From Mycteria americana (lineage: Eukaryota > Chordata > Aves > Ciconiiformes > Ciconiidae): a DNA stretch of 64,000 nucleotides. The DNA is taken from contig NC_134367.1 in assembly GCF_035582795.1 (NCBI RefSeq), forward strand, positions 108,176,062-108,240,061. Reading direction: 5' to 3'. Positions 1 to 14,200 of this stretch are shown piece by piece. The notes under the pieces were generated by a model. It saw nothing but the letters and a program-made list of their open reading frames with translations. It ran no database searches and was not told the DNA's origin. Each line of letters starts with the position of its first letter. Positions within the stretch are counted from its first letter, which is position 1. A program made the position numbers and the translations under genes.

Positions 1-3000
1 TCACATCTCATTTGCGTAACAGATGAATAGTTTTTAAACAAGATCACATCAGTAGCCCATTACCATCCATTTTAAGACACTGGGAGGACACACTTTACAA
101 AACATAAGTAGAAAAACTCACTTTTCGAAGATATGTCTCTCACTAGACCCCTACCTACACTAGGCTAGGGTAAAAGAGGCATGAACACAGAGTCAGGAGG
201 CCAAAGCAACCAAGTACCTCATGACGTGCCGCAGACACTCATCTCTCTTCACTGAGATCCTTTACATCCACCAGAATGGTGTCTAGCTGACAAGGACTGG
301 CAAGAGGCAAGAATGATCTGACAACTAGAATTGGTGCAGAACACAAGACTTTAATATCTAGGACTTGCCTTCTGAGATATCTGTTGGCATACTGAAAAAT
401 GGCTTATTTGTAAGGAGCTGCCAGTGTTCATGGTGCTACACAAGCTGTAGGAAAATATAAACAAACTGATATGAGTCAGCATAAAAGCTCTGCTGGCTCA
501 TATTGGCTGAAAATTGGCCCCAAAGATTTTATTACCTAGATGACCAGAAGGAAGGTAATTCTTCTAGTACCACAGGAATTGGTACAATTGAGCTGTTTTC
601 AAAGTCTATTCTTTATCAACATTTTCAATTTTTAGTTTATAAATTATTTGGGCCCTGCCATAATGACCTGAATTGTATCTGCCTTAACCCTTATTTCTTT
701 TCTGATAAATTCTCCAGGCTTGCTAAGCAAAATAAGACATTCTGTGCTCTAAGCAGGTACACACAACGCCATGGCTAAAGTGCTATCACCATTGGTCTGT
801 ATCAGACTTCTCAGTATTTTTTCAGACATAGCTGACAAGATGACTGTTTAAACCCAGTTTGCAGTTGGAACGTGTAGAGTTGTGGCCCTAGAGCTCTGAA
901 GTGCGCTGACAGCACGGTGACAACCCAGGCTGCCCCTGGGACAGGGGTTTCTGCTCATTGGTTCTGCTGCAATGGAGAAAGAGGGAGCTGGTTTCCTCTA
1001 ACTGGCTATACTTACAGCCATTGATACCAATACTGTTCCTCAAATACATCTCTCAGGGATGCCTACCCCACGGAATAGACTGTCAGGACTAAAAGATGTG
1101 TCTGCAACTATTCTTTCTCCCTTCTCTAACACTGACCAATACAGGAATTGATTCTAAGCATACAACAGCACTGAAATTCAGCCAGGTGAACAGCACACTC
1201 TTCAACTTCTGCATTGCATGAGAGAAGAGCAAAAGGCAGAGGGAGACAGGACAGGCCAAATCTTGGCTTTATAAAATATACGTGGTTCTTAAAGTTCATA
1301 GCACACCTCATCTTGAAAGACTCACCACTCAATTCTTCCACAAATTAAATCGTGTGACTGACTTTCAGGGAGTTACACTTCCGAAACCAGAATGACCTTC
1401 CCTGAACTTCCATGAGGTCACAGAAAACACACATCTGCAGACAGCAATAGAGAAGATTGGGCTGGTTCATCCCTCATCATTATCTGACCTAAATGCATGC
1501 CTTTGTAAGGCATGGCCACTGGCTTTGGCAGGACCTGAACAGAACAGCAAAGAATCCAGCAACGGGTCCAAGACTCACATCATCCTTAGGATGGGCACAG
1601 GCCAGCTGAGAGTCCTGTGGGATCTGCATGAGAGTTTTGGAAGGAAATTCCCCATTTCAGCTAGAAGGGACACTATCCCTTCAGCTAGAAGGGACACTAC
1701 TCCCCCTATCCTGGACAAAGAATGGGGAAAAAAATATTTCTAAATTAGTCCCTTCTCAGTCCCTTGCATGCTCATTTCTGTGGCAGAAAGCAACTGGACC
1801 CTTGATATTTAGGTCAGCAAGCCATTTCCTCCCTCTTTCACTTGAGACAATGCATTATAAGTATTACAGCAATCTCCCGATGAGGTTAAGGAAGAAACTA
1901 CAAAATTCAGTACTCGGAACAAAAATATAGGGAAAGACTAGAAATAAAGTTCTTTGTGGGTCTAAGTGGAAAATGAGAAGTTTTTATCCTTCCAGTCCAG
2001 CAATATATCTATCTACTTATTGTATTTATACAAACAAAAATATAAAAAGAAAATGGAGAGGCTATCAGAGTAGCACAGTAGCTGCTGCAAAACTGTTTCA
2101 AGCAGTGCATAACCTTTCTTATAGTGTTTACACCTTGGAAAAGCAGCTTCACTGTGGAGAAGGGCATGAACGATATGCTTTCGGGCCACAGGAGAGACCT
2201 CAGTCCTCAGCCTACTGGGGAAGGTCTGTGCTAATTACATGGGGCAAAGGGAGGCACAGCTACCTTAATCTTCATTGGGAAGGGGAAATCACTGTTGGGT
2301 AAGGCCAACACATGCTTCACTGAAGCAATGAGGCTGTTAAAACAAAAAGTTGTCTGGAGCATCAGCTCATCTTGCAGGCTGCTCTTGTAGTCCACCAGGA
2401 AACCCAGAGCAACCTTGAGGTGCCTTTACATGATACCCCTCAGCTGTGGGATTGCAACAGATTAGTATTCACTCCCTTATGTCTGTGACATGCAGCACAT
2501 AACTAGACCTATATAATGAGAGGGGTTCAATGTACCACTGAACCAGGTTAGTGCTGATACTTCACGTTCAGACAGGATGTTTTACTCAGAGACCCACACC
2601 ACACTGCATGAATATTAAGTACAAAACCCTGTTACACGCCTCTGTAATGGAAAATTCCTTTTATTGCGCAAAACTATACAGGCTTGAGTGAAGGAAAAGA
2701 CCAGTTATAAATAATTCACCCAAATAATGAAGCAATCTTAAGACCTGGGTAGAATGCTTCATGTGCAGTTCTTTCATGAAAAATGGCCTCTTTTTTCTTT
2801 TCTTTGCAACTTGAAGACTTTTTTTTAAAAGCAATGCCACATTTTCTGTCAAAACGCCCCCAGAAAATTATTGACAGCCAGGTTCTTTTCTTAACCAACC
2901 AAAATGCTAGATTTTTTGAAGGAAATGGTCCATATAAACACGACCTTTAGCTGACTTTCCTGAAAACCTCTGAAGAACCTGTTTGCTCTCCAGCTCATCC

Positions 3001-3828
3001 ACTTGAGGAATGGGTGGGCAGCTCAGCAATGTATCCATTGCTTCCTCTCTCCAGCTTCCCACCACTGGTATTGCTGCAATGGGACACACAGTGAGGCCTT
3101 AGTTATATGCTGATCTGGACAAACTCACAGGAAATTCAAGTGTAGCTGGAATGCCTCCACCCTGCTTTTTGCCACCACTGGACAGACAGCAAAACTTGCC
3201 CCCAGTATATTAAAATTTGGGTTCTGTAACACCAAAGTTCATAGACTCCAACCTTTGCAACACCCCAATGAAATAATATAAGCATTTTACAGAACTGAGA
3301 CCCATTTCAGCCTTCACACACTGCTCCAGTGTGTAGGAGCAGCCACAGAGCAGCACAAGGCCTGCATATATTTGTGCAGTGCCACCATCTCTGTCCTTGG
3401 CACAGGGGCAATGTCAGGGATGGGGGTGTGATTGAGGCATTCTGTGCTCCAGAAACAGAAGCAGCTGGGTAAAGCGTCTGCAAGAGCACCCACGGGGGCT
3501 GCTCTAATTTAAACTGGCCCCTGAGCAGCTGAGAATCTGAGGAATAGAAGCAGAGATGGCCTCAAGCCACTGTTGTACTCTCTTCCTGAAACTGCACCTT
3601 CTGAAGCACAGCAGAAAATAACAGCAGATTGTAAGAGAGCCAGGAATGAAGCCAGGCAGAACAAACAAAGTCTCTTTGCTCAACAAAGTCTTCTACCCAG
3701 ACACCAAAAACACCCCAAAATTGCAGCCCTGCTGCACGCCAGCATTGCTTGCTGTGTCACCTAAATAAGGATGAGGAAGAGGGAGATGGCTCAGCTTCTG
3801 ATCATGTTTATCCCAGCTCTAGTACTGA
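1..3828. other. No gene recognised
   Basis: AT-leaning unique DNA. Open stretches here are short and random-looking (for example 503-778 and 1973-2302). One minus-strand GAGTG|GTGAGT donor at 1328 has no convincing partner. The 24-bp tandem duplication is the only repeat seen. Confidence 0.6.
1656..1703. repeat. Tandem duplication, 24-bp unit, two copies
   Basis: TTCAGCTAGAAGGGACACTA and the bases after it repeat with period 24 (1656-1679, 1680-1703), with differences only at the right end. Confidence 0.9.
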
Positions 3829-4310
3829 ATAGAATCATAGAATAGTTTAGGTTGGAAGGGACCTTTAAAGGTCATCTAGTCCAACCCCCCTGCAATAAGC
3901 AAGGACATCTTCAACTAGATCAGGCTGCTCAGAGCCACATCCAACCTGACCTTGAATGTTTCCAGGGATGGGGCATCTACCACCTCTCTGGGCAACCTGC
4001 TCCAGTGTTTCACCACCCTCATTGTAAAAAATTTCTTCCTTATATCTAGTCTGAATCTACCCTCTTTTAGTTTAAAACCATTACCCCTTGTCCTATTGCA
4101 ACAGGCCCTACAAAAAAGTCTGTCCCCATCTTTCTTATAAGCCCCCTTTAAGTATTGAAAGGCCGCAATAAGGTCTCCCTGGAGCCTTCTCTTCTCCAGG
4201 CTGAACAACCCCAACTCTCTCAGCCTTTCCTCATAGGTGTTCCATCCATATGATCATTTTTGTGGCCCTCCTCTGGACTCACTCCAGTCCATGTCTTTCT
4301 TGTACTGAGA
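3829..4310 (-). mobile_element. CR1 LINE fragment (3' end)
   Basis: Reverse-oriented CR1, truncated at its 5' end. The 3' terminus at 3829 shows the CATAGAAT-type tail (ATTCTATG on the element strand) and the conserved GGTTGGAAGGGACCT 3' UTR motif. An open stretch at 3915-4214 encodes the reverse-transcriptase C-terminus: [40 protein letters not shown] and [20 protein letters not shown]. About 480 bp remain. Retention of an open frame suggests a moderate age. Confidence 0.96.
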
Positions 4311-6713
4311 ATAATGTGATTTCACTTCCACAGCATTGCTTTTGAATTACCCCTAGGAAACCAGGAGCAGTCAGCCCTTTTTAGCATACAGAACTGATCA
4401 AAATTTGAGGTTTGATCTTGGGATCATCCCAGACAGTCAGAGCAATCACTCTGGCACTTTTCCTAATCAGAGGAAGAGGGTTAAAGGAATAACAAGCAAA
4501 GAACTCCACTATGTCTTACAATTAATGAATCTTACTCAAGCACAGTGCACTGATAGCAGGACTGCCCATGTGTGATAGATTAGATTGGTTGCATTAAATG
4601 AAACTGCTCTTCCCTAGTAATATATGCCCTCAACAGGAAGAGCTGGGAAAGGGGTAAGAGAAGGAGAGAGAGGGGAGCAATTCAACATTTGTCCCACGAT
4701 ATGGTGAACATACAGAAGCTGAAGCTGGAAGCTGGAAAGTCTCCTGTGTCCCACACAAGCTGTAAGTCAGTCTCCTGGACACTCAGCCCTGCCGGTGAAA
4801 GATTTTGGCAAACCTGGAGGGGAGAAAAGCACTCCCTTCTGCCACTGCTGACTGCTGTACATCTGACAGCACAAGTTCTAGCTTAGCAGAGTTCATTTCT
4901 CATTTGGACTCATTTACTTCATATCTTAGAACTGGGAGGAATGGGATGGCCTCCAGATACATCTCCAGCTACAATTCAGGTTTGAGGACATGGAGAGTTC
5001 AGGATTTTATTTCAAACCAAATCAAAGTTAGGCTTTTCCTGTAACTTTAAAAGTGATTCTCTGGAGATTCAGGCCTGTAGAGCCTTCTGTGATGCACAGC
5101 ATTTCTGGGAAATATCATGTACTCTTGAGTCTAATTATTGACGGATTCGAGCACACAAATAGCTCTCTAGTCTCCATATAATTTTAAATAGAAATGCTTG
5201 GTTTATTGGCCAAAATCATCTTGAAGACTGAGTCTGCAGTGGCTGCAGTATGCAACTGAAAGCATTTCTTTAACCTCCTCTTTTCCCTTTCAGTATCGGT
5301 CACCCTGCCTCCCCTTGCCAGCACTGAATACAGATCATTACAAAGAGAATGAAAACCTAGTGCTGAGCTTTCTTATATGGAAAGCCAGCACCCTCAAACC
5401 CTCTGGGCTGCCCAGCACACGGCACACTGACCACATGATGAGAGGGCATTAATAAGCTCCCCATTGAGAGAGGAGCTTTCCTGAGCCCATCACACACCAT
5501 GTGTGCGCACTTGGCCTGGGAACAAGAGGGCCCTCATGGCATCCGATCGCCCCTCGGAAATCTCTCAGCAAGTTGCCTATAGAGTTTCTCTGCCTCAAGG
5601 AAAGAGAGTGAGTACACAGAAACCAGCAGGCATGAAACAAGAACTAAAGTGGCTTTCATGCAGCTGATGTCGTCCTCAGTGAAAGTCACCTTCTCCTATA
5701 TGACCTTATTTCTCTGTACACCCTCCCATTGCTACTATGAGGGTAACCATATTCCCTACCTCACATGGATGTTGCAAGAGGAAGTGCATCAAAGCTTCTA
5801 AGTACTTTGGTAATCAAGTAAACAAGTCTTAACTACCTAAAAGACAACAAGAATTTGTTTTGAAAGTGGAGTGGGCTTTTTAGATTTATAATAACAAATA
5901 CAAAGCATGTAAAATAACAATGCCAATTTTTATGATTTGGACTTGGAGGGGTTAATTAGTCTTTTTGCAAAGACAAGAAAGGCAAGAAAGCTGTATTTTT
6001 AGCCTGATTAATCAAACCTAATGAGCCTCTAAAACCTTATGTTTCTCTCAATCAGCATACTATCAGCAGTGACACTACACTAGCCTTTCTCCATCAAAGA
6101 GCAGCCCAGGGGCCATCTAATGACACTCCAGTGTGAGTGACTCAGAGTTTCTCCATGAAGTAAGGCTTGCCTAAATTTCCAGACCAGATGGTTGAACTGC
6201 GAGACAATCCGTCAGATGGCTCTGAAGTGTTTAATACAATTAAGGATATGCAATCCGGAAATGCCATGGGCTCAGACAATTTGTCCACAGATTTCTGTAA
6301 AGCTTTCAGAAACAAATCTACACAGTCTCCTTCTGAACGAGCTTAATGATTTCTTAGCCAACAGCAAGGGAATCAGACATTAAGGGAAGCAAACAGAACC
6401 CCTTGCTAATGCCTTCTCGCCCCTGTAATGGGCAAGATAGCAAAGCAACAGAATATCAACTGTTGACAAACATGATGAAACAAGATCAGTTTCGCAATAG
6501 CAAATGCTTTGTGTACATAGTACAATGGAAACATTAATTCTCTCTACACTCTTCAAAGACTTGCAGTTATGCCTACTGTGCAGATAGGAAAGCTGAGTAA
6601 CATTGCTACACAGCTTGCCTTCATTCAGGAGATGGTAGGAGAATTGGGCCTGCCTGCCTTTTCCTCATTACCCTCTTCTCCCTTTCTTTGCTTTCCACCT
6701 GCACCACCGTCAG

Positions 6714-7137
6714 CCTAAGTGAGCAGCTCACAAGCCCCTGATGATTTCCCAAGCTCAGGAAGACAGCTTGTCTTTGACACCAGGAGAGACACAGGACTCC
6801 CACTGGAGGGAACAAGCTCACGCTTCTCACTTCAAAACAGCAGAGCTGAGTGGGGAGTGACTGTGAACAGAGCCACACCAACATATGGTCCTAACTACCC
6901 TCTGTCAACCATCACACCAACAGGAGTATCTCAGCACCTGGAACAGGAGTACCTGGTAGCAACCTTCCCATATGTGACACCTCTCACATATCTATTTTGT
7001 CTACTGTGGAGTGAAGGGAGAGACTTCCTATCTAAAACATACGCCCACAGACAGGAGGAGGAAAGGAAATGGATGGAGGAGAGGCAAACTGAGAGGCTGA
7101 GCTGCTGTAGCACAAAGCTAAAAACTAGTACCCATGG
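6714..7137 (+). other. Exon-like 140-codon open block, unassigned
   Basis: A 40-base pyrimidine tract ends in an AG at 6713. The frame 6719-7137 is then open (SSSQAPDDFPSSGRQLVFDT ... RQEEERKWMEERQTERL) and ends at a good ATGG|GTGAGT donor. An in-frame TAA immediately after the best acceptor (6716-6718) argues against it; a second AG at 6722-6723 avoids the stop. Its phase does not fit the plus-strand exons at 12-13.7 kb. It may be a non-coding exon or chance. Confidence 0.15.
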
Positions 7138-9085
7138 GTGAGTTCAAGATCTCTTGCTTTCAGGTGTGCTTTGTGATCTGTTAAAGGGCAGCGGGGAGAT
7201 GACCACAACACCATAGTGGGGTAAGTCAAATCCAAATCCACTCCAGGCAGGGATTTGTCCTCTTTGATCCCCAAATAGAAATACACAAAGAGCTTGAGAG
7301 TGCTTACCAATAACTTGAGGTACACTGTACATAAAGCATATTATGTGTGTTTCCAAAACAAGCAGTGAAAATACAGGATATTCAATTTAAAGAAATCTGT
7401 GTTAGATCTGGAAAAAACAGATAATAATTGCATGGCTACAACTAAAACCTGTGAGTGCCTAGAGTCATAAGCTGTGGTTCCATGACTACTTTAAGCCAAC
7501 ATAACCACCAGCTGCTGCCAAAAAACAATTCTCCCACTTCCCACTCCTGTCACTCCTTCCCATTCCCACCAGCAACTGGGAGCTGCATCAAGCTGTACTG
7601 GTTTATGAACAGTTGTACCAGCCACTGGTAGCAGGATCAGAGAAGCAGAGGTGGGAATGAAAGGCTGGAACTGATTGTGGCATTGTCATCCCAAATTAAA
7701 TTCATCTGCCTGTAAAACATACATGTGACTTCTTTTCCTACCCCTCACTCTGACCTTGCAGCCCACAGGTTTGACTCTTCCTGCCAAAATGGTGCATGCC
7801 ACACTTCTGCCAAGCCCCAGAGCCCAAGCTCTCTAGGCTGAGCTTCACAGCACATAATATTTCCTTTTGACCCTGCCGCTCATGAAAGAGGCTGTTGTGC
7901 AGCCACCCAAGTACCATACTTACCACTGCTTAAGAACCAGAGGGGAAAAAAACATGTGACTGCGCAGTTGAGAACTGTATTGACAACTGTATGTGTTGCA
8001 CATGCTCGGATGGACAAATGAAAGCCTTACAGATTAGCTTCAGCTCCTGCACCACCAAACTCCTGGGTGTTTGTTTTCATACATTTCTTTTCTGCTTCAG
8101 GTTTTCCTTTGTGATGTAACTATGCATGCACAGAATATCTTCTTCCATTGTGCAAGATTCCTAATCTAGCTATTCCTGGTTAAATGGCTGTGCACTACAC
8201 TACACAGCATACCTAAAAGCAAGTGAAAACCTACTACTATGTATTTTATTATGTATAATAAATGGAAATTGTGCCTGTAAGAATAGAGGGGGCAATCTGA
8301 TGCTAGAGTACAATCGAAGGGCAAACAGGCTGTAGAAGGTATTTCAGGGTGGAAGACCCCATCTACCTAATGTCCCAGAAGGTCAGAACTCACTTCAGTA
8401 AGTATATCTTTAACAAAATAGGATTGCCAAGCCTGAAAATGATAGTCAAGGGTACCTTACAGCCTTTAAAAACGGGTTTTGTGGCAGATCAAAACTAAAA
8501 AGATCACATGCATTACTGCCTTAAATATCATGTTTTATATCTCTCAGAATGCTGGGAGGATACAACACAACTTTCAGTGTTTGGGGTGTTAGACTTGCTG
8601 CTGAATGCAAGGCAAGTGCACAGGGATCCAACAGGAGCATTTACAGGGAGACTGCATGCCTCCTTCCTTGCATTACACTGCACATGAGCCCACATGAATC
8701 AGTCACTAGTTGGAAACCTCACCCACTCAAAACAAGTTACAAGCTGTCTCATTCCAAGACTGGGTATAGTATGACCTCCCTTTGAGTTCCTACATCACAA
8801 ATTCACCATCACACTTTGCTCAAGCTGGCAGATGCAGCAACAGACACAAGAACTGCAGGAGCCATACCAATTGAAGTGTCACTGTTTCCACCAGAAGACG
8901 TTCCCATGCTTCTCCTTGAATTACTGTTGTACTACGCTGGCAGGTTTAAGGGGGTGAGAAGTGACCTGCTATGACCTTATACGTGAGCAAGTGAATCCAT
9001 TCTTTAGAGCTGTCAAGCTGTGTTCAATTTATAGAGTTTTCATGCAGATTATCTGCAAATGAGTTCAATAGGTACTGGAACTTTC

Positions 9086-9125
9086 TTTAGTGTTACAGTA
9101 GGCAGTTTAGTGTTACAGTAGGTAG
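9086..9125. repeat. Tandem duplication, 20-bp unit, two copies
   Basis: TTTAGTGTTACAGTAGGCAG at 9086-9105 is repeated at 9106-9125 with one C/T change. Confidence 0.93.
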
Positions 9126-11285
9126 TTGCACAAAGCTTGGCAGAGCTTGAGATAAATTCTCTAATTTCTTTAATACATACTTGTAATCTTCTCACATGAC
9201 CTGTCTCACACATTGCTCACAAGCTCCCTGTGCTCCACATTCTCACCTCCCAAGATCTCATCCTGCATGTAACGTTTGCTAAAAAAAAACTGCACACAGC
9301 TCCAGGTCCGCCCTCAACCTGCTATACTCCCTCTCTCTACAAGCTCATGAAAAACACCTTCCCTAGGCAGCTGCTTTAAAGAAATTCTTGTCTGCAGATG
9401 CTTTGATAAACAGCCTATATTACCAGAAGGACGTATCTAGAAGGATGTATCTATTAGGTAGCATAACTGGTAATTCTGAGATAGGGTCCTCTGGTACATG
9501 TTCATAATGTTTTCTTACTGCTATTATTCAGCAGAACTACTGATGAAAGTCAGTGGGATGATGAAGATAAATAGTAAAAGGCAAATAAAGTCTTCATGCA
9601 TTGTGCCATGGTCTTTCTTTCAAAGACAGATAGCAACCTGCAAAATGCTGAGCTTCATACTGTATGTGACTTAGTGGATTAGGGACACCATACATTATCA
9701 GCTGCCTAGGCTGAAGGCTGGAGGGTCAGAAAAAGGCAGGTGGGATTATACAGGGAAAAGACTTACTTGGCCCCTGTGAGTAGTATGGAGGTCAGCAAAT
9801 CACTTCATCCAGCTCTAAATCTGCAAGGTGTGACATTTTGGCTGACAAAGACATCTCCCTTATTTTCTTTTTAATAGCAACTTTGGACAAATTATTGTAT
9901 GTGCAGTTTTATATATTCCAACTCTGACAGTTTCAGATGATGTCCTTTCCTGCACAACAAGGACATTTTCAACCTCAGTGTGTAATTAAAATCTCATAAT
10001 TTCATTGGACAATTGCAGATTAGAGCTCTGAAAAGGTCTCACTTTCTTCCCCCTGCTTCTGAGGTGAAAATGAAAACCAGAGGGGAGCACTTGATGAAGA
10101 TTTTGCTGATGTGATCACCTACAGTTTCCTCTAATGGTACTGATCACAGCTTATAAATTCAGACATAAAGAATTATTTTTATTAAATAGCATCCCACAAG
10201 GCAAATGATTTTTCCATCCGGGAGCAGCTATGAGAGACAGAAAGGATGTTAAACATAAGCAGTCTAGCTTGAAATGTAAGCACCTCAAAAGAATGTACAG
10301 ATCCTGAATTACATGGCTCAAGTTGTCATTTAAAATCATAGGCTTAGATTGTCATAGGCTCAGATTGTCAACTAGCATAGATTAGAACAGCATAGCATAA
10401 GGCAGGATCTGGGCTTCATAGTGTAAACACGGTACACAACTAGCTCCAATTCGCTCCTAGAAGAAAGAAACTCTATGTCCTTCACTTCTTTTCTGACGTG
10501 CTATGCAACTTATGTAAATTGCTTATCCTCCACAAAGTACATCAACTGGATGTACCATAGGTCTGTCTCTAATACAGGGACTAGTTGAACTCATGATCAG
10601 CCAGAAGAGCTTTGAGAAGCTCAACCTGTCATGTTAATTGAGGAAGAGATTCCATGTGCTGCCAAGAGCACCCAGAATCTAGGGTACACCCACAGGGACC
10701 TGCAATGCAGCCACTGTCAGATAAGGTGATCATTTGAAGTCTGACAGCTACATCCAAGCATAAGGAGCACTTAAGGAAGAAGCTTCCTCAAGGACAAAGC
10801 GTTGTGGCCTTCCACTGGTGAGGACTGATACCACGAATCTGGGACTCCTTGCACCAGGCAGTGCCCACCAGCATAAGTAAAACCGATGATATGGCATCCC
10901 AAACAGATGGGAGGACATGCACTCTTGCAAACACTGTTCCAGCCTCTGAAGCTGTATTTGGGTACTATGTACCAGAACAATATCTACACGTCAATCCAGC
11001 CTGGACCACAACACACTGATCCACAAAAAGAATATCAGCCTCATTGATGCTCCTTTTCCAAACAACGCTTAAAGAGAACATGAGCTTCAAGCTTCCTCCT
11101 GTTGCACCACAAAAGAGATGCTAAAATGGGAACTGGGAGAATAAGCCTGGAGAAGGCATTTAAGAGAATAACCCTAGGTCAGAGGGATGAGTTAAAGGTT
11201 TTCAGGCTCTGCCAATTCATCTAAACAACACTGTGGTCAGGGCCCAAGGGCTTTGGGATTTTCATCTATGTAATCTTCAAATTTA

Positions 11286-14200
11286 TTAGACTGGCAAGTT
11301 TTCAGGTTTTTTCTCTTGGCAAAGGTGTACTTGTAAAAGGAGTATTCCAACTGAGGTCGAAAAAGTGGTCCCTCCCTGTTTCCCCCAAACACACACAGAG
11401 GACACTAAACGCACACTGCAGCAGGCAATAGCTGGTGTTATCAGTATTTTGTAACCTATTCCCCAGCAGGTCAGGTGGAAAGGGTCACTCTGAGGTTTCT
11501 TCAGCTGAAGTTTGATTGATCCGCTCTTGCTGAACCAAATTGTTTCTGTAAGTCCTTCTATAAACAAGCTAATTAACAAACCCTACTAGACTGTATTTAG
11601 TTTATGCATTTAGTGGCATCTGCAATAGCCAAATCAGTTATGCAGTGGCATCTGCAATAGCTAAATCAGACTGGAGCAAGCACACCTACCTCTGACACAG
11701 TATTTAGCGAAGAAAGCGTATTAGACTACTACTTATTCACAGTTTTTTCTCCTTTCCCTCAAACCTGGTCACCCTCTGTGACAAAGATTTATAGAACTAG
11801 CAGTCTAAAGGGGGTCACTGCAGAGCAAGCAAGCATAAAATGAAAATGGAAGAGGTAACTGGAGATTAGCTTAAACCCAGATTCCTGTCGTACAATTATC
11901 ACTGTAAATTCAGGAGTTCAGAGGAGACAGCAATATGCTATTACTTTTCACTAAGCACATCGGAGTGATTTAGAACAAGTGACCATCAGTTCAGCTAGAA
12001 ACAACAACTTAGTCTTGAAATTACCTTGACTTGCTACTTTAAACATGAGCTGCGACGATCCACCTTCTGGTCTGCAATTCTGAATTCTCATGAGGAAAGA
12101 CAGCAGATCTGAGATTTTCAGCAAGACATTTGTAAAAACATCCCTTTGCTGGAACTGCTGAGGAACGTTCACTGGGGAAAGAAAAAGGAGAAATGAACAC
12201 CAAAGAACAGAAAGTCTCTTCGGATTGATTTATTCTCCAGTTCACATTCTTAGGCACTGAATAATCCGTCTTCCATAAAAAATGATGTATTTACAACTAT
12301 CTATTTTCCAGACATCCCACAATATATACCAAGAATTCTGCTTATAGAGAACTTTCAGCCCAATGACACGTCTAAGCAGATAGGTACAAGTAAACCCACG
12401 CTTCTTTGCCTTTCTTTCTCAGCTTAGTGCACTAAGAACAACGTGGGTGTCTCTACTCTTGCTTCACAGACGTGTTCAAGGATTCCAAATGTTAAACATG
12501 TATGTGCACCATAAGAATGGTTTAGGACTGACCATATGCACTCCACAATAATGCAAAAGTATCTGGTGGATTGGAGATTAAACTAGTGCTTCTGCATTAC
12601 TGCTGCTTATTTTTCTATTCTCCAGAGGACTTTAAAAGTGTGTATATTTATTCTGGGAAGAATCCAAGCAAGTTTCATTCACTTGTCCTATAAAACCACA
12701 ATAGCTGAGTCACTCTTTAAAAGCATTTCTCTCTTTAGTGTTTTTCCTTCATATAGTACTTGCTTATTTACCATAAATAGGAATGGATCCATTTTTATTT
12801 ACTTGAAGATGTGACCATTTTTTTTTCCAGAACTGTTTGAAAGAGAAATTTCCCAATCGTAATCTTTTGTACCATATTAACGGGCACTAGTGCCTTCAAC
12901 CTTGAGGCAATTCTGCTTCAACTGTAGAATTAAATGAAAAGTTAATATTTTTTACAGGAAAACAAGATTCCACCACAGGCCACATTTATCCCACTGCCAG
13001 ACTTGCTTCCACCAGAAGAAGAGCCAATTAAGCAAAAGGTAAGTGTAATTTTCAGTAAGTTTTTGCCTAGGGTTGCACTGGTGGAAAGGTCACCAGAGCT
13101 GGGTCCTCTGTAGGTAATACACATCTCATCCTTTCTTTTGTGAGATTTTTCTGGAACGCCAATACAGAACTTTTCCATCATGCAGAGGAAATGCTAGCAG
13201 GAAAACAAGAATGCCTCATAAACACACTCACAACACAATCCCACAATCCAGTAATGTCCTAACTGTAAGACTAAGAACATTTCATAGATAAGCTGCTAAA
13301 TTATTCCCTACTTTGTAAGGTAAGATGCATTTGATAGCCTAGAAAGTATAAAGCCACTGTAAGACCTAACAAATACCAGGCAAAAGATATTCCATGTAAT
13401 CTATATTTGAATTGCCCTGCTGATAAGGAATGTGGTATTAACACACTGGGTTTTATTCTCTGGGTCACAGCAGGTGAACCAGCTCTGTTTCACAGCCTGT
13501 ATTTCAGTGAATGGAGTGACTCCCTGTTCCTCTCCCCATTCTCAATAGGAACGACTGTGGAGATTAAAAAGAGAAAAACAACCAGTACAACAACAAACAA
13601 GGCTTCCTGAAGAGCAGCAAGACATTACACTCTCAAATGAAGACATACTAGAAGGCACAGAAAAGGACTATGGACTTGGTACAAGCCAGACATTTCACCA
13701 CACTTCTGAATACCACTGAAAGTGACACCACTTAAATATTTTGCTGATCTGAGATCTAAACAGGCTCCGATTCATATATACAAACTCTTCATCACCTCCT
13801 TTCAATCCCACTGGACATGCAAGTCCCGTATTTACCAATATAACTTATAGACTGATTTGATTATCATATACTTGGCAGAAGTGCCTCTGCATCCTGACCC
13901 TGATCACTTCCTACTTCTGACTACACAGAAATATTGACCCAGTCTTTCCACAGGGGTTGAATCAGATCCCACTCCACATTGCAGAAATCGTGGGCTTGAT
14001 AAATCCACTGCCCTTCAGCCAGTCCTGGCTGGAGGTTACAAATGAGTCACTTCTAAATTTACTCACATAATAGCAAAGTAAATTGGGAAGAGCATTTCCC
14101 AACACACTAAAAGCATTAATATATCAGTTACCTAAGTGAATTAAGATGCTTAAGATACCTTCTCTACACTATGGCAGGTTGAGGCATCCTTCAAATAAGT

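Larger units (their letters stand above)
4311..11285. other. Largely gene-free interval
   Basis: Nothing firm except the exon-like block at 6714-7137 and the 20-bp duplication at 9086. A minus-strand 32-nt block near 9247-9278 has a long T-rich acceptor and a GGGAG|GTGAGA donor, but it is too short to judge. Confidence 0.5.
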
